NCBI RefSeq assembly: GCF_000956405.1
Contig: NZ_JYIV01000017.1
Location: 1-64,000 of the forward strand
From: Microbacterium oxydans
Lineage (GTDB): Bacteria > Actinomycetota > Actinomycetes > Actinomycetales > Microbacteriaceae
Length of the DNA: 64,000 bases
Reading direction: 5' to 3'
This document shows positions 6,659 through 15,287 of the stretch, one piece after another. The position numbers and the translations under genes are program-made. Each line of letters starts with the position of its first letter. The first letter of the stretch is position 1. The notes below the pieces were generated by a model, which was given only the letters and a program-made list of their open reading frames with translations, did no database searches and had not been told where the DNA came from.

Positions 6659-8227
6659 ATGGATCAGCCCAAGGGATGGACCTGGCAGGACCGCGCGGAG
6701 GGATCGATCCGACGGGGTACGGCGCTCGACCCGAGCACGGAGCCGGTGGACGGAATCCGCGCGTTCCCGACGGCGTACCTGCCGGAACGCCTGCTGATCA
6801 CCCGCGCTCTCGGCGATGAGGAGGCCTACGACCGGGAGGTGCGCACGCTCCGCGACGCGGCGGACACGTTCGGCTGGCAGCTCGAGATCGAGGACGACAC
6901 CCGCTCAGCGGTCGACGGCGAACTCGTGCCGGGCGTCCCCGGTTTCCTGCGCGCACGACTGCGCACGCCGGACGAGCCGGTGCGCGGTGAATCCCCCGTC
7001 GCACCGGATGCCTGGCGGGTGCTGCAACGTGCACGTCGCATGTCCCGCTCCACGATGCCGCGCACGAGCCTCGACCACGTGCTCTCCATCGACCCGGTCG
7101 GGCTCAATCCCTTCACCAGGACGAACCCCTTCACCCGCACCAACCCGTTCACCCGCACCAACCCGGTGCGCGGGGCGGGCGGCGCCGGCGGCAGCGACGA
7201 CTACCTGGAGCCCGGACGCGGAGCACGACAGCCGGTCACCTGGTTGGGGCCCGCACCCCTGCGCGGCCCCAACCCGAAGCGTGGCCGGCGCCCGGTGGTC
7301 GCCGTGCTCGACACCGGCTGCGGGGAGCACGCCTGGCTTCCCGCCGACATCGTCACCCGCACCGTCGAGCTCGACGGAGTGCCGGTCGGGCTGACCGATG
7401 ACGCCGATCCGGAGCGTTACCCCGACCTCTACGGGCAGCTCGACGGGGAGATCGACGCGGTCGCGGGACACGGCACCTTCATCGCGGGACTCGTCCGACA
7501 GGCTGCTCCGGATGCGGACATCCTCTCGATCCGGGTGGCGGGGGCGCTCGGGGTCGTGGACGAGAGCACCCTCCTCGAGACGGTCGCCCAGGTCGTGACG
7601 CTGCTCGCCCGCCACCGCGAGAACCCGAAGACGGGCTTCCCGATCGACGTGCTGAACCTGTCGCTCAGCTACTACCACGAGACGCCGACCGACGGGCTGT
7701 TCAGTCTCACGCTCTATCAGCTGCTCGCCAAGGCCCGCGAACTCGGCTGCGTCGTGGTGTGCTCCGCAGGGAACGACGCGATCGATCGCCCCTCGTTCCC
7801 CGCGTCTCTGTGGCCATGGCCGGGCGCGGACAACGGCATTCACCGCGATAAGGGCGCACCGCTCGTGTCCGTCGGCGCACTGAATCCGTCCGGTGATTCG
7901 GTCGCGCTGTTCTCCAACATCGGCCCCTGGGTGCAGGCCTATGCGCCCGGGGCCGCGGTGGTGAGCACCTCTCCCGCGTTCGTGGGGGGCGCTCAAGCGG
8001 CGACGAGGGCCGACGTGGATGGTCTCCGCCGCGAGACGATCGACCCCGACGATTACCGCGGCGGCTTCGCGGTGTGGAGCGGCACCTCGTTCTCGGCACC
8101 GTATGTCGCGGCTCGCGTCGCCGCTCAGCTCGGCACGGTGCCGGTCGGCGGCGCAAGCCCCGGCGCAGCGGCGAAGGCGGTCGCCGCCGTCCTGAAGTCG
8201 CTGCCGAGCCCGGTCGATCCCGTCTGA
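6659..8227 (+). CDS. S8 (subtilisin-like) serine protease, probably cytoplasmic
   Basis: A 522-residue protein with a complete subtilase triad: Asp218 in VAVLDTGCG, His271 in GHGTFIAGLV, Ser477 in GTSFSAPYVA, with oxyanion Asn372 in SAGND. There is no signal peptide or membrane segment, so it should act inside the cell, unlike most subtilases. Residues 1-140 form an unrecognised N-terminal domain; residues 150-168 hold three perfect NPFTRT repeats, a possible docking or autoprocessing linker. It lies 57 bases after the sigma-coupled accessory gene, with AGGAAGAGG upstream of ATG 6659. A hairpin terminator separates it from the CHAT gene. It probably is activated by, or acts with, the CHAT protease. 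Confidence 0.88.
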   Translation: MDQPKGWTWQDRAEGSIRRGTALDPSTEPVDGIRAFPTAYLPERLLITRALGDEEAYDREVRTLRDAADTFGWQLEIEDDTRSAVDGELVPGVPGFLRARLRTPDEPVRGESPVAPDAWRVLQRARRMSRSTMPRTSLDHVLSIDPVGLNPFTRTNPFTRTNPFTRTNPVRGAGGAGGSDDYLEPGRGARQPVTWLGPAPLRGPNPKRGRRPVVAVLDTGCGEHAWLPADIVTRTVELDGVPVGLTDDADPERYPDLYGQLDGEIDAVAGHGTFIAGLVRQAAPDADILSIRVAGALGVVDESTLLETVAQVVTLLARHRENPKTGFPIDVLNLSLSYYHETPTDGLFSLTLYQLLAKARELGCVVVCSAGNDAIDRPSFPASLWPWPGADNGIHRDKGAPLVSVGALNPSGDSVALFSNIGPWVQAYAPGAAVVSTSPAFVGGAQAATRADVDGLRRETIDPDDYRGGFAVWSGTSFSAPYVAARVAAQLGTVPVGGASPGAAAKAVAAVLKSLPSPVDPV

Positions 8228-8237
8228 CGCACCCCCG

Positions 8238-8273
8238 GGACGAGCCGTCCGTACCGATGCGGGCGGCTCGTCC
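8238..8273. terminator. Hairpin after the S8 protease gene
   Basis: GGACGAGCCG (8238-8247) and CGGCTCGTCC (8264-8273) form a perfect 10-bp stem with a 16-base loop, 10 bases after the protease stop. No strong U-tract follows, as is common in high-GC actinobacteria. Confidence 0.6.
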
Positions 8274-8440
8274 TGGTGCCGGGCGGCTGCCCGGGGCGCC
8301 CGGCGGTGCACCTGCAGGACGAATGCACGGATGCCGGATCAGGACGCGGCGCGTCGTCCGACGAATGAACTTTCTCCCGACGGGTGTCACGCTCGACCCG
8401 CACTCTTCCGCGGAGCCCGGGAGCACGGCATCCTGGAGGG

Positions 8441-10891
8441 ATGCCCCTGTCCGCGATCGAGCTGCACCGGCGCGGCGTCGAGGCGGCGAATGCCCGGCGG
8501 TTCGCGCAGGCTCGGCGAGCCCTCGACGCCGCATCCGTCCGCGCTGACGATCCCGATCTCCGCGCACGCATCGATGGCACCGTCGCCTACGTCCTCGCTC
8601 AGACGGGGAAGCCGACCGCCGCCGAGCAGCTGTGCCGCGAAGCGCTCGGCCGATCCGGCCTGCGGAACGAGACGATCGCGGTGCTCAGCGGGCAGCTCGG
8701 CACCCTGCTCATGCACGGTGGTCGACTGGCCGAGGCGGAGATCGAGCTCGGACGTGCGATCGACACGCTCACCGCGATCGGAGACGCCACCACCGAGCTC
8801 GCGAACTGTCTGATGAACCGCTCGGTGGTGAGGATGCAGCAGCGTGAGCTGGAGACCTGCGTCGAGGATCTGCGGCGCGCGGTGGCCGTGTACGAGGCGA
8901 ATGACGACGAGGAGCCGCTCGCCGAGGCCAGGCACAACCTCGGGTACGCGGCCCTGCTCGGAGGCGATCTCGTCACCGCGCTCACCCTGATGACCCGTTC
9001 CCGTCCGAAGCTCGCCGCGATCAGCGACCTCGCTGCGGCCATCAGCGACCTCGACCGCGCGGAGGTGCTGCGAGATGCGGGGCTCACGACCGAGGCCGAA
9101 GCACTCCTCGAACAGGTCGCCGTGCAGTTCGGGGCCCAGCGGATGCGACAGGCCAGAGGCGAGTCGGAGTTCCACCTGGCTCGCTCTCTCCTGCGGCATG
9201 ATCCCGCCGCCGCCGAGCGCGCAGCGCGCACGGCGGCGCGGCGCTTCACCGCGCTCGCGAACGACGGGTGGGCGGCCCGAGCGGACGCGGTGCGGCTGGA
9301 GGCGCAGCAGCGGGCGAAGCCGCATCGCCGCATCGACGACGCGGAATTCATCCGGACGGCGAAAGCCCTCGAACGCAGCGGCTTCCGCACCGAGGCGACA
9401 GGGCTGCGTCTGAGTGCGCGCCGTGACGGCTCCGGCCGCCTGCCGCGACTCGACGACACCGCGCCGACACCCCTGCGCCTGCGTGCCCAGGAAGTGCGTG
9501 CGGCGCGCGCCGCGGCTGCCGGCCGTGACCGCGATGCTCTGCGCGCCGCCGCCGATGGCCTCGATCTGCTCACTGCGTGGCAGCAGTCGTTCGGCGCCCT
9601 CGACCTGCAGGCCTCGGTCGCCATGCACGGCAGCGACCTGATGTACGCGGGGCTGTCCGCTGCGGCCCGGCTGCGTGATCCCGCCACACTGTTCGAGTGG
9701 TCCGAGCGTGCGCGCCATCTCAGCCAGCAGGTCGCTCCGGTGCGACCGCCCCACGACGAGTCCCTCGCGATGGACCTGGCCGAGCTGCGGATGCTGCGCG
9801 CCGAGCTGGCCGGGGGCGACTGGACGACGGATGCGAGGGTGCGGGCGCTCCGCGACAGGGTGCGCGAGCGGCAGTGGGCGGCCACCGGTTCCAGCGGCAC
9901 CAGGGAGCGGCTGGGACTCGCGGAGGCGACGGCACTGCTCGACCCCGACTTGGCGATTCTCTCCTACGTCTTCACCGGACGCGACCTGCAGGCCGTGGTC
10001 ACGACATCCGCCGGCGCGACCATCGTCGACCTGTCGTGGGGGCGGGTGCAGACGGCGCTCGACGGCCTCCGCGCCGATCTCGACATGGCCGCGCTCACGC
10101 GCGGGGGACTGATGGGGGCGGTCACCCAACGGGCGCTCATCTCACGGCTGGGGCTCCTCGACGCCGAGCTGCTCGACCCCGTGCGCCGTGCCGCGCCGTC
10201 CGCGTCGCGCGTGGCGATCACGGTTCCCGGCGCGCTCGGCGGAGTCCCCTGGGCGATGCTCCCCGGCATGTCCGGCATCCCGTTCACTCTTGCGACGTCG
10301 GCGTCCCGCCTGCTCGGGGGACCGTCACGCACGACCACCGCGCCGTCCATGATCGGCTTCGCCGCCGGTCCGCGAGTCGCCCGCGCCGACGACGAGATCG
10401 AGCGCGCGGCGGAGACCTGGCGAGCGACCGGCCGCGCACCGCGAGTGCTGGACCCTTCGGAGGCGACGGTCGCAGCTGTGGCCGAGCTCGCGGCGGCGTC
10501 GGATGTGCTCCACATCGCCGCGCACGGCAGGCATGCGGTGGACAACCCGTTGTTCTCCGGTTTCGAGCTCGCCGACGGCGTGCTGTTCGGCTACGACGTC
10601 GACCTGATCCCGGAGGTGCCGTCGACCGTGATCCTGTCGGCGTGCGAGCTCGGGCGCTCGTCCGTGCGATGGGGCGAGGAGGCCCTGGGCATGACGCGGG
10701 TGTGGCTGCACGCCGGGGCCGACTGTGTGATCGCCGCCCCCGTCGCCGTTCCGGATGACGTCGCAGCCGAGCTCCTCAGCGCCGTGCACACCGGCCTGTC
10801 CGAAGGTGCCGCACCGGCCGTCGCGCTCGCGCGGGCATCCACCGAGACCGGCCTGAGCGCGCCATTCCAGTGCCACGGCAACGGATTCTGA
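8441..10891 (+). CDS. TPR-CHAT domain protein (caspase-like protease)
   Basis: About 816 residues. The N-terminal half (residues ~1-400) is a helical, Ala/Arg-rich array with repeated TPR-like pairs (for example AEEL/AEIELGRAI and LAEARHNLGYAALLGG segments). The C-terminal ~260 residues form a CHAT domain with both catalytic residues: His695 in IAAHGR and Cys735 in LSACELG. CHAT proteins are clan CD cysteine proteases related to caspases and separase; some, like Csx29, cleave partner proteins on activation by TPR-sensed signals. Start is uncertain: ATG 8441 is immediately preceded by GGAGGG with no proper spacing; GTG 8384 is another option. With the sigma factor and S8 protease it probably forms one functional module; target unknown. 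Confidence 0.88.
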   Translation: MPLSAIELHRRGVEAANARRFAQARRALDAASVRADDPDLRARIDGTVAYVLAQTGKPTAAEQLCREALGRSGLRNETIAVLSGQLGTLLMHGGRLAEAEIELGRAIDTLTAIGDATTELANCLMNRSVVRMQQRELETCVEDLRRAVAVYEANDDEEPLAEARHNLGYAALLGGDLVTALTLMTRSRPKLAAISDLAAAISDLDRAEVLRDAGLTTEAEALLEQVAVQFGAQRMRQARGESEFHLARSLLRHDPAAAERAARTAARRFTALANDGWAARADAVRLEAQQRAKPHRRIDDAEFIRTAKALERSGFRTEATGLRLSARRDGSGRLPRLDDTAPTPLRLRAQEVRAARAAAAGRDRDALRAAADGLDLLTAWQQSFGALDLQASVAMHGSDLMYAGLSAAARLRDPATLFEWSERARHLSQQVAPVRPPHDESLAMDLAELRMLRAELAGGDWTTDARVRALRDRVRERQWAATGSSGTRERLGLAEATALLDPDLAILSYVFTGRDLQAVVTTSAGATIVDLSWGRVQTALDGLRADLDMAALTRGGLMGAVTQRALISRLGLLDAELLDPVRRAAPSASRVAITVPGALGGVPWAMLPGMSGIPFTLATSASRLLGGPSRTTTAPSMIGFAAGPRVARADDEIERAAETWRATGRAPRVLDPSEATVAAVAELAAASDVLHIAAHGRHAVDNPLFSGFELADGVLFGYDVDLIPEVPSTVILSACELGRSSVRWGEEALGMTRVWLHAGADCVIAAPVAVPDDVAAELLSAVHTGLSEGAAPAVALARASTETGLSAPFQCHGNGF

Positions 10892-11137
10892 ACTTTTCCT
10901 CCATTCGGTGTATCAGAAGGAGGACCGCTGACTCCTGTTCTTCGGAAGGTGCCATGCGAAGGGCCTCGAAGGGAGAGGCGCGAGGGAGGCGCAGTCGGAT
11001 CTGGGGATCATGCGCACTGGGGAGCGCGAACACGACACGGACACCATCTGCTCGAGGATGATGCGGCAGGCCGCCGCGGCACCCTCAGAGGGCCTCGACG
11101 ATCTGGGGACGTCGGGGCCCTTGGGGTGCGACGCTCC
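10892..11137. other. Gene-free spacer between CHAT and toxin genes
   Basis: About 245 bases between two converging genes. It contains a strong but orphan Shine-Dalgarno-like tract (AAGGAGGA around 10916-10923) and a possible 35-codon basic frame from ATG 10953, but no recognisable protein, hairpin or RNA. I see nothing firmly functional here. Confidence 0.4.
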
Positions 11138-11485
11138 TCAGAGTTCGAGGAAGTCACCGAGCCAGGCACGTACCGAGGCCAGGCATTCCTCCGTGACCTC
11201 ACCTGCCGTCCCCGTGAGGCGGTCGCGGGAAAGCGTGCGAGGTTGCTCGGTCATGATCCACGATGGCCGATCGAGTCCGCTCGGCCCGTCCACGACGACG
11301 TGATTCGGCCAGCCCCGGTCGGTCGTCGTGATCGGCAGCACGATGGCCAGCGTGGTCACGGCATCCACGTATCCAGCCGAGGCCACGACCAGAACGGGAC
11401 GATGTCCCCCCTGTTCCCTGCCGCGCACCGGCTCGAGTGCGGCCCAGACGACTCGTCCTGGTGCGAGCTCCGAGGAGGAAGTCAC
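11138..11485 (-). CDS. MazF/PemK-family endoribonuclease toxin
   Basis: A 115-residue protein with the MazF fold hallmarks: GRVVWAALEPVRGREQGGHRPVLVV at the N-terminus (the first strands and the active-site Arg loop), VLPITTTDRGWPNHV in the middle, and SWIMTEQPRTLSRDRL with the conserved Thr/Ser-Arg segment. Members cut mRNA at short sequences and are blocked by a cognate antitoxin. The gene overlaps the antitoxin by 4 bases and is translated after it. Confidence 0.88.
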   Translation of the reverse strand: MTSSSELAPGRVVWAALEPVRGREQGGHRPVLVVASAGYVDAVTTLAIVLPITTTDRGWPNHVVVDGPSGLDRPSWIMTEQPRTLSRDRLTGTAGEVTEECLASVRAWLGDFLEL

Positions 11486-11718
11486 GCGGTCGCGTCGGTC
11501 AGGTCAGTCCGCTCCCATTGGGCGGCTTCTGCAGCATGCGATTGCTTGTCGGCCGCAGCCGTCCGCTCGATCGCATGCTTCAGCGACTGCAGTCTCCGAC
11601 GGCGGTCCTCCGCGTCGGCAAGGTGAGCGAGATGCGCGCCGAGAGTGAGACCGTCACGCGCGGCCTGCTCCTTCAGCCGGTCGCGCAGGTCATCGCTCAC
11701 CTTGATCGTCGTAGTCAT
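11482..11718 (-). CDS. MazE-like ribbon-helix-helix antitoxin
   Basis: A 78-residue protein. TTTIKVSDDLRDRLKEQAA at the start is a classic ribbon-helix-helix DNA-binding segment; the acidic/Ala-rich C-terminal part would wrap the toxin. It is the first gene of the pair. A TATACT -10 hexamer (minus strand, 11725-11730) lies seven bases before the ATG and there is no Shine-Dalgarno site, so the transcript is probably leaderless. Autoregulation by the RHH domain is expected from the family. Confidence 0.85.
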   Translation of the reverse strand: MTTTIKVSDDLRDRLKEQAARDGLTLGAHLAHLADAEDRRRRLQSLKHAIERTAAADKQSHAAEAAQWERTDLTDATA

Positions 11719-11724
11719 ACTTTG

Positions 11725-11730
11725 AGTATA
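11725..11730 (-). promoter_or_regulatory. -10 element of the mazEF-like operon
   Basis: TATACT on the minus strand, ending seven bases from the antitoxin ATG (11718). Transcription would start at the A of the start codon. A weak TGACGG at about 11749-11754 overlaps the end of the DeoR gene as a possible -35. Confidence 0.55.
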
Positions 11731-11751
11731 CCGCGCTCGGTGCGTGACCCG

Positions 11752-12528
11752 TCAGGCCACAAGCACCGCGTAGCCCGCGGCACGGAGCGCTGCGAGCACC
11801 TCGGCGTCGGCTCCGGCGTCGGTGATGACGGTCGGGAAGAGGTCGACGCCACCCACGGTCGAGAACGCCTCGACGCCGAGCTTGCTGCCGTCGGTCACCA
11901 CGACCGCTCGGCGTGCGCGTTCGGCCATCATGCGGTTCACCGCGGCCTCGCGCTCGTCCTGCGTGGTCGCACCGGCGACGGCGTCCATGCCGTTCACGCC
12001 GATGAAGGCGATGTCGAGCCGCACCCCGCGCAGCAGCTGCTCCACGAAAGGGCCGACCAGTTCGTAGCTGCGCGAGTGGATGACGCCACCGGTGACGACC
12101 ACCTTGATGTCGGGCCGGGTGGCGAGCTGGGCGGCGATGTTCACGGCGTTGGTGACCACGGTGATGCCACCGCTCCCCGCGAGGTCGTCGCGCGCGGCGA
12201 GCGCTGCGGCGATCGCGGTCGTGGTCGTCCCTCCCGAGAGCCCGACCACCATCCCGGGTGCGACCAGGCCGGCGGCGGTCTGCGCGATGCTGGCCTTCTC
12301 GTGCGTGCGCAGGTGGCTCTTGTATCGGATGGGCAGTTCGTACGCGACGGTCTGCGCGACCGCTCCGCCGTGCGTCCGGGTGAGCAGACGCTGCTCGGCG
12401 AGCGTGTCGAGGTCTCGACGGGTGGTCGCGGCAGACGCCTCGAACTGCTCCACCAGCTCTTCGACCGTCACCTCGCCCTTCGCGGCCAGCAGGTCGAGGA
12501 TCGCGTTCAGCCGGGCAGCGCGCTTCAT
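11752..12528 (-). CDS. DeoR/GlpR-family sugar-phosphate-responsive regulator
   Basis: A 258-residue protein: N-terminal DeoR helix-turn-helix (residues ~4-58, KGEVTVEELVEQF then SAATTRRDLDTLAEQRLL, then RTHGGAV) and a C-terminal DeoRC sugar-phosphate-binding domain with VGLSGGTTTTAIA (phosphate loop), VVTNAVNIA and FIGVNGMDA motifs. It is the last gene of the four-gene operon, overlapping the aldolase by ATGA at 12525-12528. It probably senses the phosphorylated sugar made by this operon; two regulators (this and ROK) in one operon is notable. Confidence 0.9.
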   Translation of the reverse strand: MKRAARLNAILDLLAAKGEVTVEELVEQFEASAATTRRDLDTLAEQRLLTRTHGGAVAQTVAYELPIRYKSHLRTHEKASIAQTAAGLVAPGMVVGLSGGTTTTAIAAALAARDDLAGSGGITVVTNAVNIAAQLATRPDIKVVVTGGVIHSRSYELVGPFVEQLLRGVRLDIAFIGVNGMDAVAGATTQDEREAAVNRMMAERARRAVVVTDGSKLGVEAFSTVGGVDLFPTVITDAGADAEVLAALRAAGYAVLVA

Positions 12529-13382
12529 CGGGTGACCGGTTCCGCAGGCTGCAGCGCGAACAGCCGGAGCATGCGCGCCGCCTCGTCCGCGAGGGCGTCG
12601 CGAGCCGGGGCGAGGTACTTGCGCGAGTCGACCAGGCGTTCGTCGGCGGCGAGCTTCTCGCGGACGGCACGCGTGAAGAACCCGTTCAGGTGCGTCGAGA
12701 CGTTGATCTTGGTCATGCCGGCGCGCACGGCATCGGCGATCACGGCATCCGCGACACCCGATGATCCGTGCAGCACCAGCGGCACGGGGAGGGCCTCGTG
12801 AAGGCGCCCGATCAGGTCGAGATCGAGCGATGCGGTGCGGTCGGTCATCGCGTGCGACGAGCCCACCGCGACCGCGAGAGCATCCACACCGGTCGCCGCC
12901 ACGAACGCACGCGCCTCGTCGGGATCGGTGCGCACGCCGGGTGCGTGGGCTCCGTCCTTGCCGCCCACTTCGCCGAGCTCGCCCTCGACGTAGACACCTG
13001 CCTCGTGCGCGCGCGCCGCGACCGCCGCGGTGAGCGCCACGTTGTCGTCGTAGGGCAGCGCGCCGCCGTCGAACATGACCGAGCCGAAGCCGAGCGCGAT
13101 GGCCTCGTCGACGAGCTCCGGCCGCTCGGCGTGGTCGAGGTGCACCGCCACAGGCGTCTGCGCGCGCCGTGCCACCGCGAGAGTCGCCAGGGCGATGGGC
13201 TCGAGACCACCGTGATAGTCGGCGCAGTTCTGGGAGATCTGCAGGATGACGGGGAGCTGCGCGAGCGCGGCGGCCCGCACCAGGCCCTCCGCGGTCTCGA
13301 GGTGGATCACGTTGAACGCGCCGATGCCCGTGCCGGCAGCGGATGCGGCGGAGACGAGGTCGCGAGCGGAGACGAGGGTCAC
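12525..13382 (-). CDS. Class II fructose/tagatose-bisphosphate-type aldolase
   Basis: A 285-residue zinc aldolase of the FbaA/GatY/KbaY/IolJ family. Visible landmarks are the VAVHLDHAE motif (substrate Asp and zinc His, residues ~78-86), the VEGELGEVGGKDG loop, AVAVGSSHA with the second zinc His, and LVLHGSSG with the third zinc His followed by the phosphate-binding Gly/Ser. It cleaves ketose bisphosphates to DHAP and an aldehyde phosphate. It starts with GTG overlapping the PfkB stop (GTGA). Placement next to a PfkB kinase suggests a tagatose- or fructose-1-phosphate-type route, but the exact sugar is not determined. Confidence 0.88.
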   Translation of the reverse strand: MTLVSARDLVSAASAAGTGIGAFNVIHLETAEGLVRAAALAQLPVILQISQNCADYHGGLEPIALATLAVARRAQTPVAVHLDHAERPELVDEAIALGFGSVMFDGGALPYDDNVALTAAVAARAHEAGVYVEGELGEVGGKDGAHAPGVRTDPDEARAFVAATGVDALAVAVGSSHAMTDRTASLDLDLIGRLHEALPVPLVLHGSSGVADAVIADAVRAGMTKINVSTHLNGFFTRAVREKLAADERLVDSRKYLAPARDALADEAARMLRLFALQPAEPVTR

Positions 13383-14323
13383 GAGGGGTCCTTCCGGAAG
13401 GATGTGGGGTCGGGGTGCGAGACGCGCAGCTGCTGTTCGAGCTCGGTCCAGCGCGGGGAGATGTCACCCGCGAGAGGCGAGAGCACCGCAGCAGCCGACC
13501 AGGCCGTGGCCCGGCGGAGGATCTGCTCGGGGTCGCGCACCCCGGCGGCGTAGAGCACGGCGCAGGCCGCGACACCGGCATCGCCCGCACCCGTCGGGTT
13601 GCCGGAGAGCGGTTCGTCCAGGCGCGCATGCACGAGCTCGGTCGCCGTGACAGCGAGCATGCCCTCGGCGCCGAGCGAGAGCAGCACGAGCTCCGCGCCC
13701 CTGGCGATGAGCGATCGGGCTCCGTCGACCGGGTCTGCGTTGCCGGTGGCTTCGACCAGCTCGGCCGCATTCGGCTTGAGCACGGTGGCTCCGGCGTCGG
13801 CGGCGAGCAGCAGCGCAGGGCCGGAGGTGTCGACGATGACCGGCACGCCGGCATCCCTTCCCACCGCGATGAGCATGGGGATCAACGACTCCGGCGCACC
13901 GGGTGGCACACTGCCGGACACGACGAGCACCCGGGCACCCGCGAGCCGTTCGACCACCTCGGCGAGCAGCGCGGCCCACTCGACGTCGGTCGGGTTCACG
14001 CCCCGTTCGTTGATGATCGTGGTGTCTCCGAGGGTCTCGTCGACCACCGCGATGCTGCGACGGGTCTGGGCGGAGACCGGCACCAGAGCGTGGGGCACTC
14101 CGCTCGCCCGCAGCTCCTCCGCGAACTCCTCGCCGACCCGACCGCCCACGGTGGTGACCGCGAGCACGGCCGCGCCTTCCGTGTGAGCCACGCGGGCGAC
14201 ATTGAGCCCCTTGCCACCCGCGCGTGCAGCTCCGGCCTCCGCGCGGTGCGTTCCGCCCTCGACGAGTCGGTCCACGCGCCACGTGAGATCGAGGGCGGGG
14301 TTGGCGGTCACGGTGAGGATCAC
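13379..14323 (-). CDS. PfkB-family sugar-phosphate kinase (1-phosphofructokinase/tagatose-6-P kinase type)
   Basis: A 314-residue PfkB carbohydrate kinase. The TANPALDL start is that of the FruK/LacC subgroup; signature 1 is GGKGLNVARVAH (residues ~40-51) and signature 2 is NPTGAGDAGVAA with the catalytic Asp. The GTG start at 14323 overlaps the ROK stop (GTGA). It would phosphorylate a ketose phosphate to the bisphosphate that the adjacent aldolase splits. No PTS or ABC sugar transporter lies beside it, so uptake must be encoded elsewhere. Confidence 0.85.
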   Translation of the reverse strand: MILTVTANPALDLTWRVDRLVEGGTHRAEAGAARAGGKGLNVARVAHTEGAAVLAVTTVGGRVGEEFAEELRASGVPHALVPVSAQTRRSIAVVDETLGDTTIINERGVNPTDVEWAALLAEVVERLAGARVLVVSGSVPPGAPESLIPMLIAVGRDAGVPVIVDTSGPALLLAADAGATVLKPNAAELVEATGNADPVDGARSLIARGAELVLLSLGAEGMLAVTATELVHARLDEPLSGNPTGAGDAGVAACAVLYAAGVRDPEQILRRATAWSAAAVLSPLAGDISPRWTELEQQLRVSHPDPTSFRKDPS

Positions 14324-15126
14324 GTGAGCTCCCGAGCTCGAAGCGCGGCGCCGAGCAGACCCGCATTGCCGGAGAGTTCGGCCGGGACCAGAGCGGGGAT
14401 GCGGTGGAAACTCAGCCGCTCCGCCAAGCGCGTGCGCAGTTCGTCGAACAGTGCACCGCCGGCACGCGACAGCCCCCCTCCGACACCGCCGCCCAGGTGG
14501 ATGAAGAGCCGGTAGCCGGACGGCGACTCCTCCATGCCGGCTTCGGCGATGGCCTCCGCGTCGACGTCGTTGATCAGCAGCACCGGCGCACCGAGCACAC
14601 GCTCGAACCGTTCCGCGAGGGGGACGTTCTGCCACTTCAACTGCACGCTCTCGAGCACCACGCGCCCATCGGTGGTGCCCGGCAGCTGCACACCGGCGGC
14701 GAGCAGCCTCCCGCCGAACTCCTCTGCCACGGCGGAGACGGCGTCGTCGAGGGTGCGGTCGCGGTCCTCCACGGAGTAGCTCACGCGCCGGCCGTCCACC
14801 TCGGTGCCGTCGAGCGCGACGAGAGCGATGTCGGCGTGACGGGGTTGGATGACCAGCACCAGGATCACGTGGTGGCTCGCGTCGACGCTCAGGGTGGTCG
14901 CCCGCTTGCCCCCCGTGCTCGCCGCCTGCTCCCCCTCGACGATCAGCCGGTTCTCGATGAGCTCGGCCACGAGGGACGACGCGGTGGCGGCGGTCAGACC
15001 GGTCGAGCGTGCGATGCCCGCGCGCGTCTGCGTTCCCGGGTTCCGGAAGACCAGCTGCAGCGCCCGCCGCAGGTTCGCACGCCGGACGGACGCCTGGGTG
15101 TCGAGGCCGTCATCGGTGCTGAGCAT
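14320..15126 (-). CDS. Short ROK-family regulator
   Basis: A 268-residue protein with an N-terminal winged helix-turn-helix (residues ~20-75, TRAGIARSTGLTAATASSLVAELIENRLI) followed by a ROK/ASKHA domain (phosphate loop equivalent HVILVLVIQPRHADIALVALDG, and LGGGVGGGLSRAGGAL). Typical NagC/XylR regulators are 370-410 residues; the zinc-binding EGH-CxCGxxGC region and the end of the kinase fold are absent. It is therefore a shortened form, presumably still dimeric. First gene of the operon; a strong inverted repeat upstream (15204-15229) is the likely operator. Confidence 0.8.
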   Translation of the reverse strand: MLSTDDGLDTQASVRRANLRRALQLVFRNPGTQTRAGIARSTGLTAATASSLVAELIENRLIVEGEQAASTGGKRATTLSVDASHHVILVLVIQPRHADIALVALDGTEVDGRRVSYSVEDRDRTLDDAVSAVAEEFGGRLLAAGVQLPGTTDGRVVLESVQLKWQNVPLAERFERVLGAPVLLINDVDAEAIAEAGMEESPSGYRLFIHLGGGVGGGLSRAGGALFDELRTRLAERLSFHRIPALVPAELSGNAGLLGAALRARELT

Positions 15127-15194
15127 GTGTTCCCGTTCCGAGGCTCGCTCCTTGCGAGCTGTTGACAGATCGTCGTGCGATCCGTAGTCTCTCC

Positions 15195-15229
15195 CTAAGT
15201 TTATTCATTGAACTTAGTTGGTCAATGAA
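15195..15229. promoter_or_regulatory. Operator-like inverted repeats upstream of the ROK operon
   Basis: TTCATTGA (15204-15211) and TCAATGAA (15222-15229) are a perfect inverted repeat with a 10-base centre. A second overlapping pair, CTAAGT (15195-15200) and ACTTAG (15212-15217), shares the same AT-rich patch. It lies about 70-100 bases before the ROK start. AT-rich split palindromes are typical of ROK regulator operators, so autoregulation is likely. Confidence 0.6.
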
Positions 15230-15287
15230 CCTCGAGCTCCGGACGGGCGAGTGCTGCACACACCGTCGCCCGTCCGGCACCTTCTTC

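Noticed and set aside
10953..11061. Small basic 35-codon frame between the CHAT and MazF-like genes
   Set aside because: A weak GGAAGG lies upstream, but the product has no recognisable features and random frames of this length are frequent.
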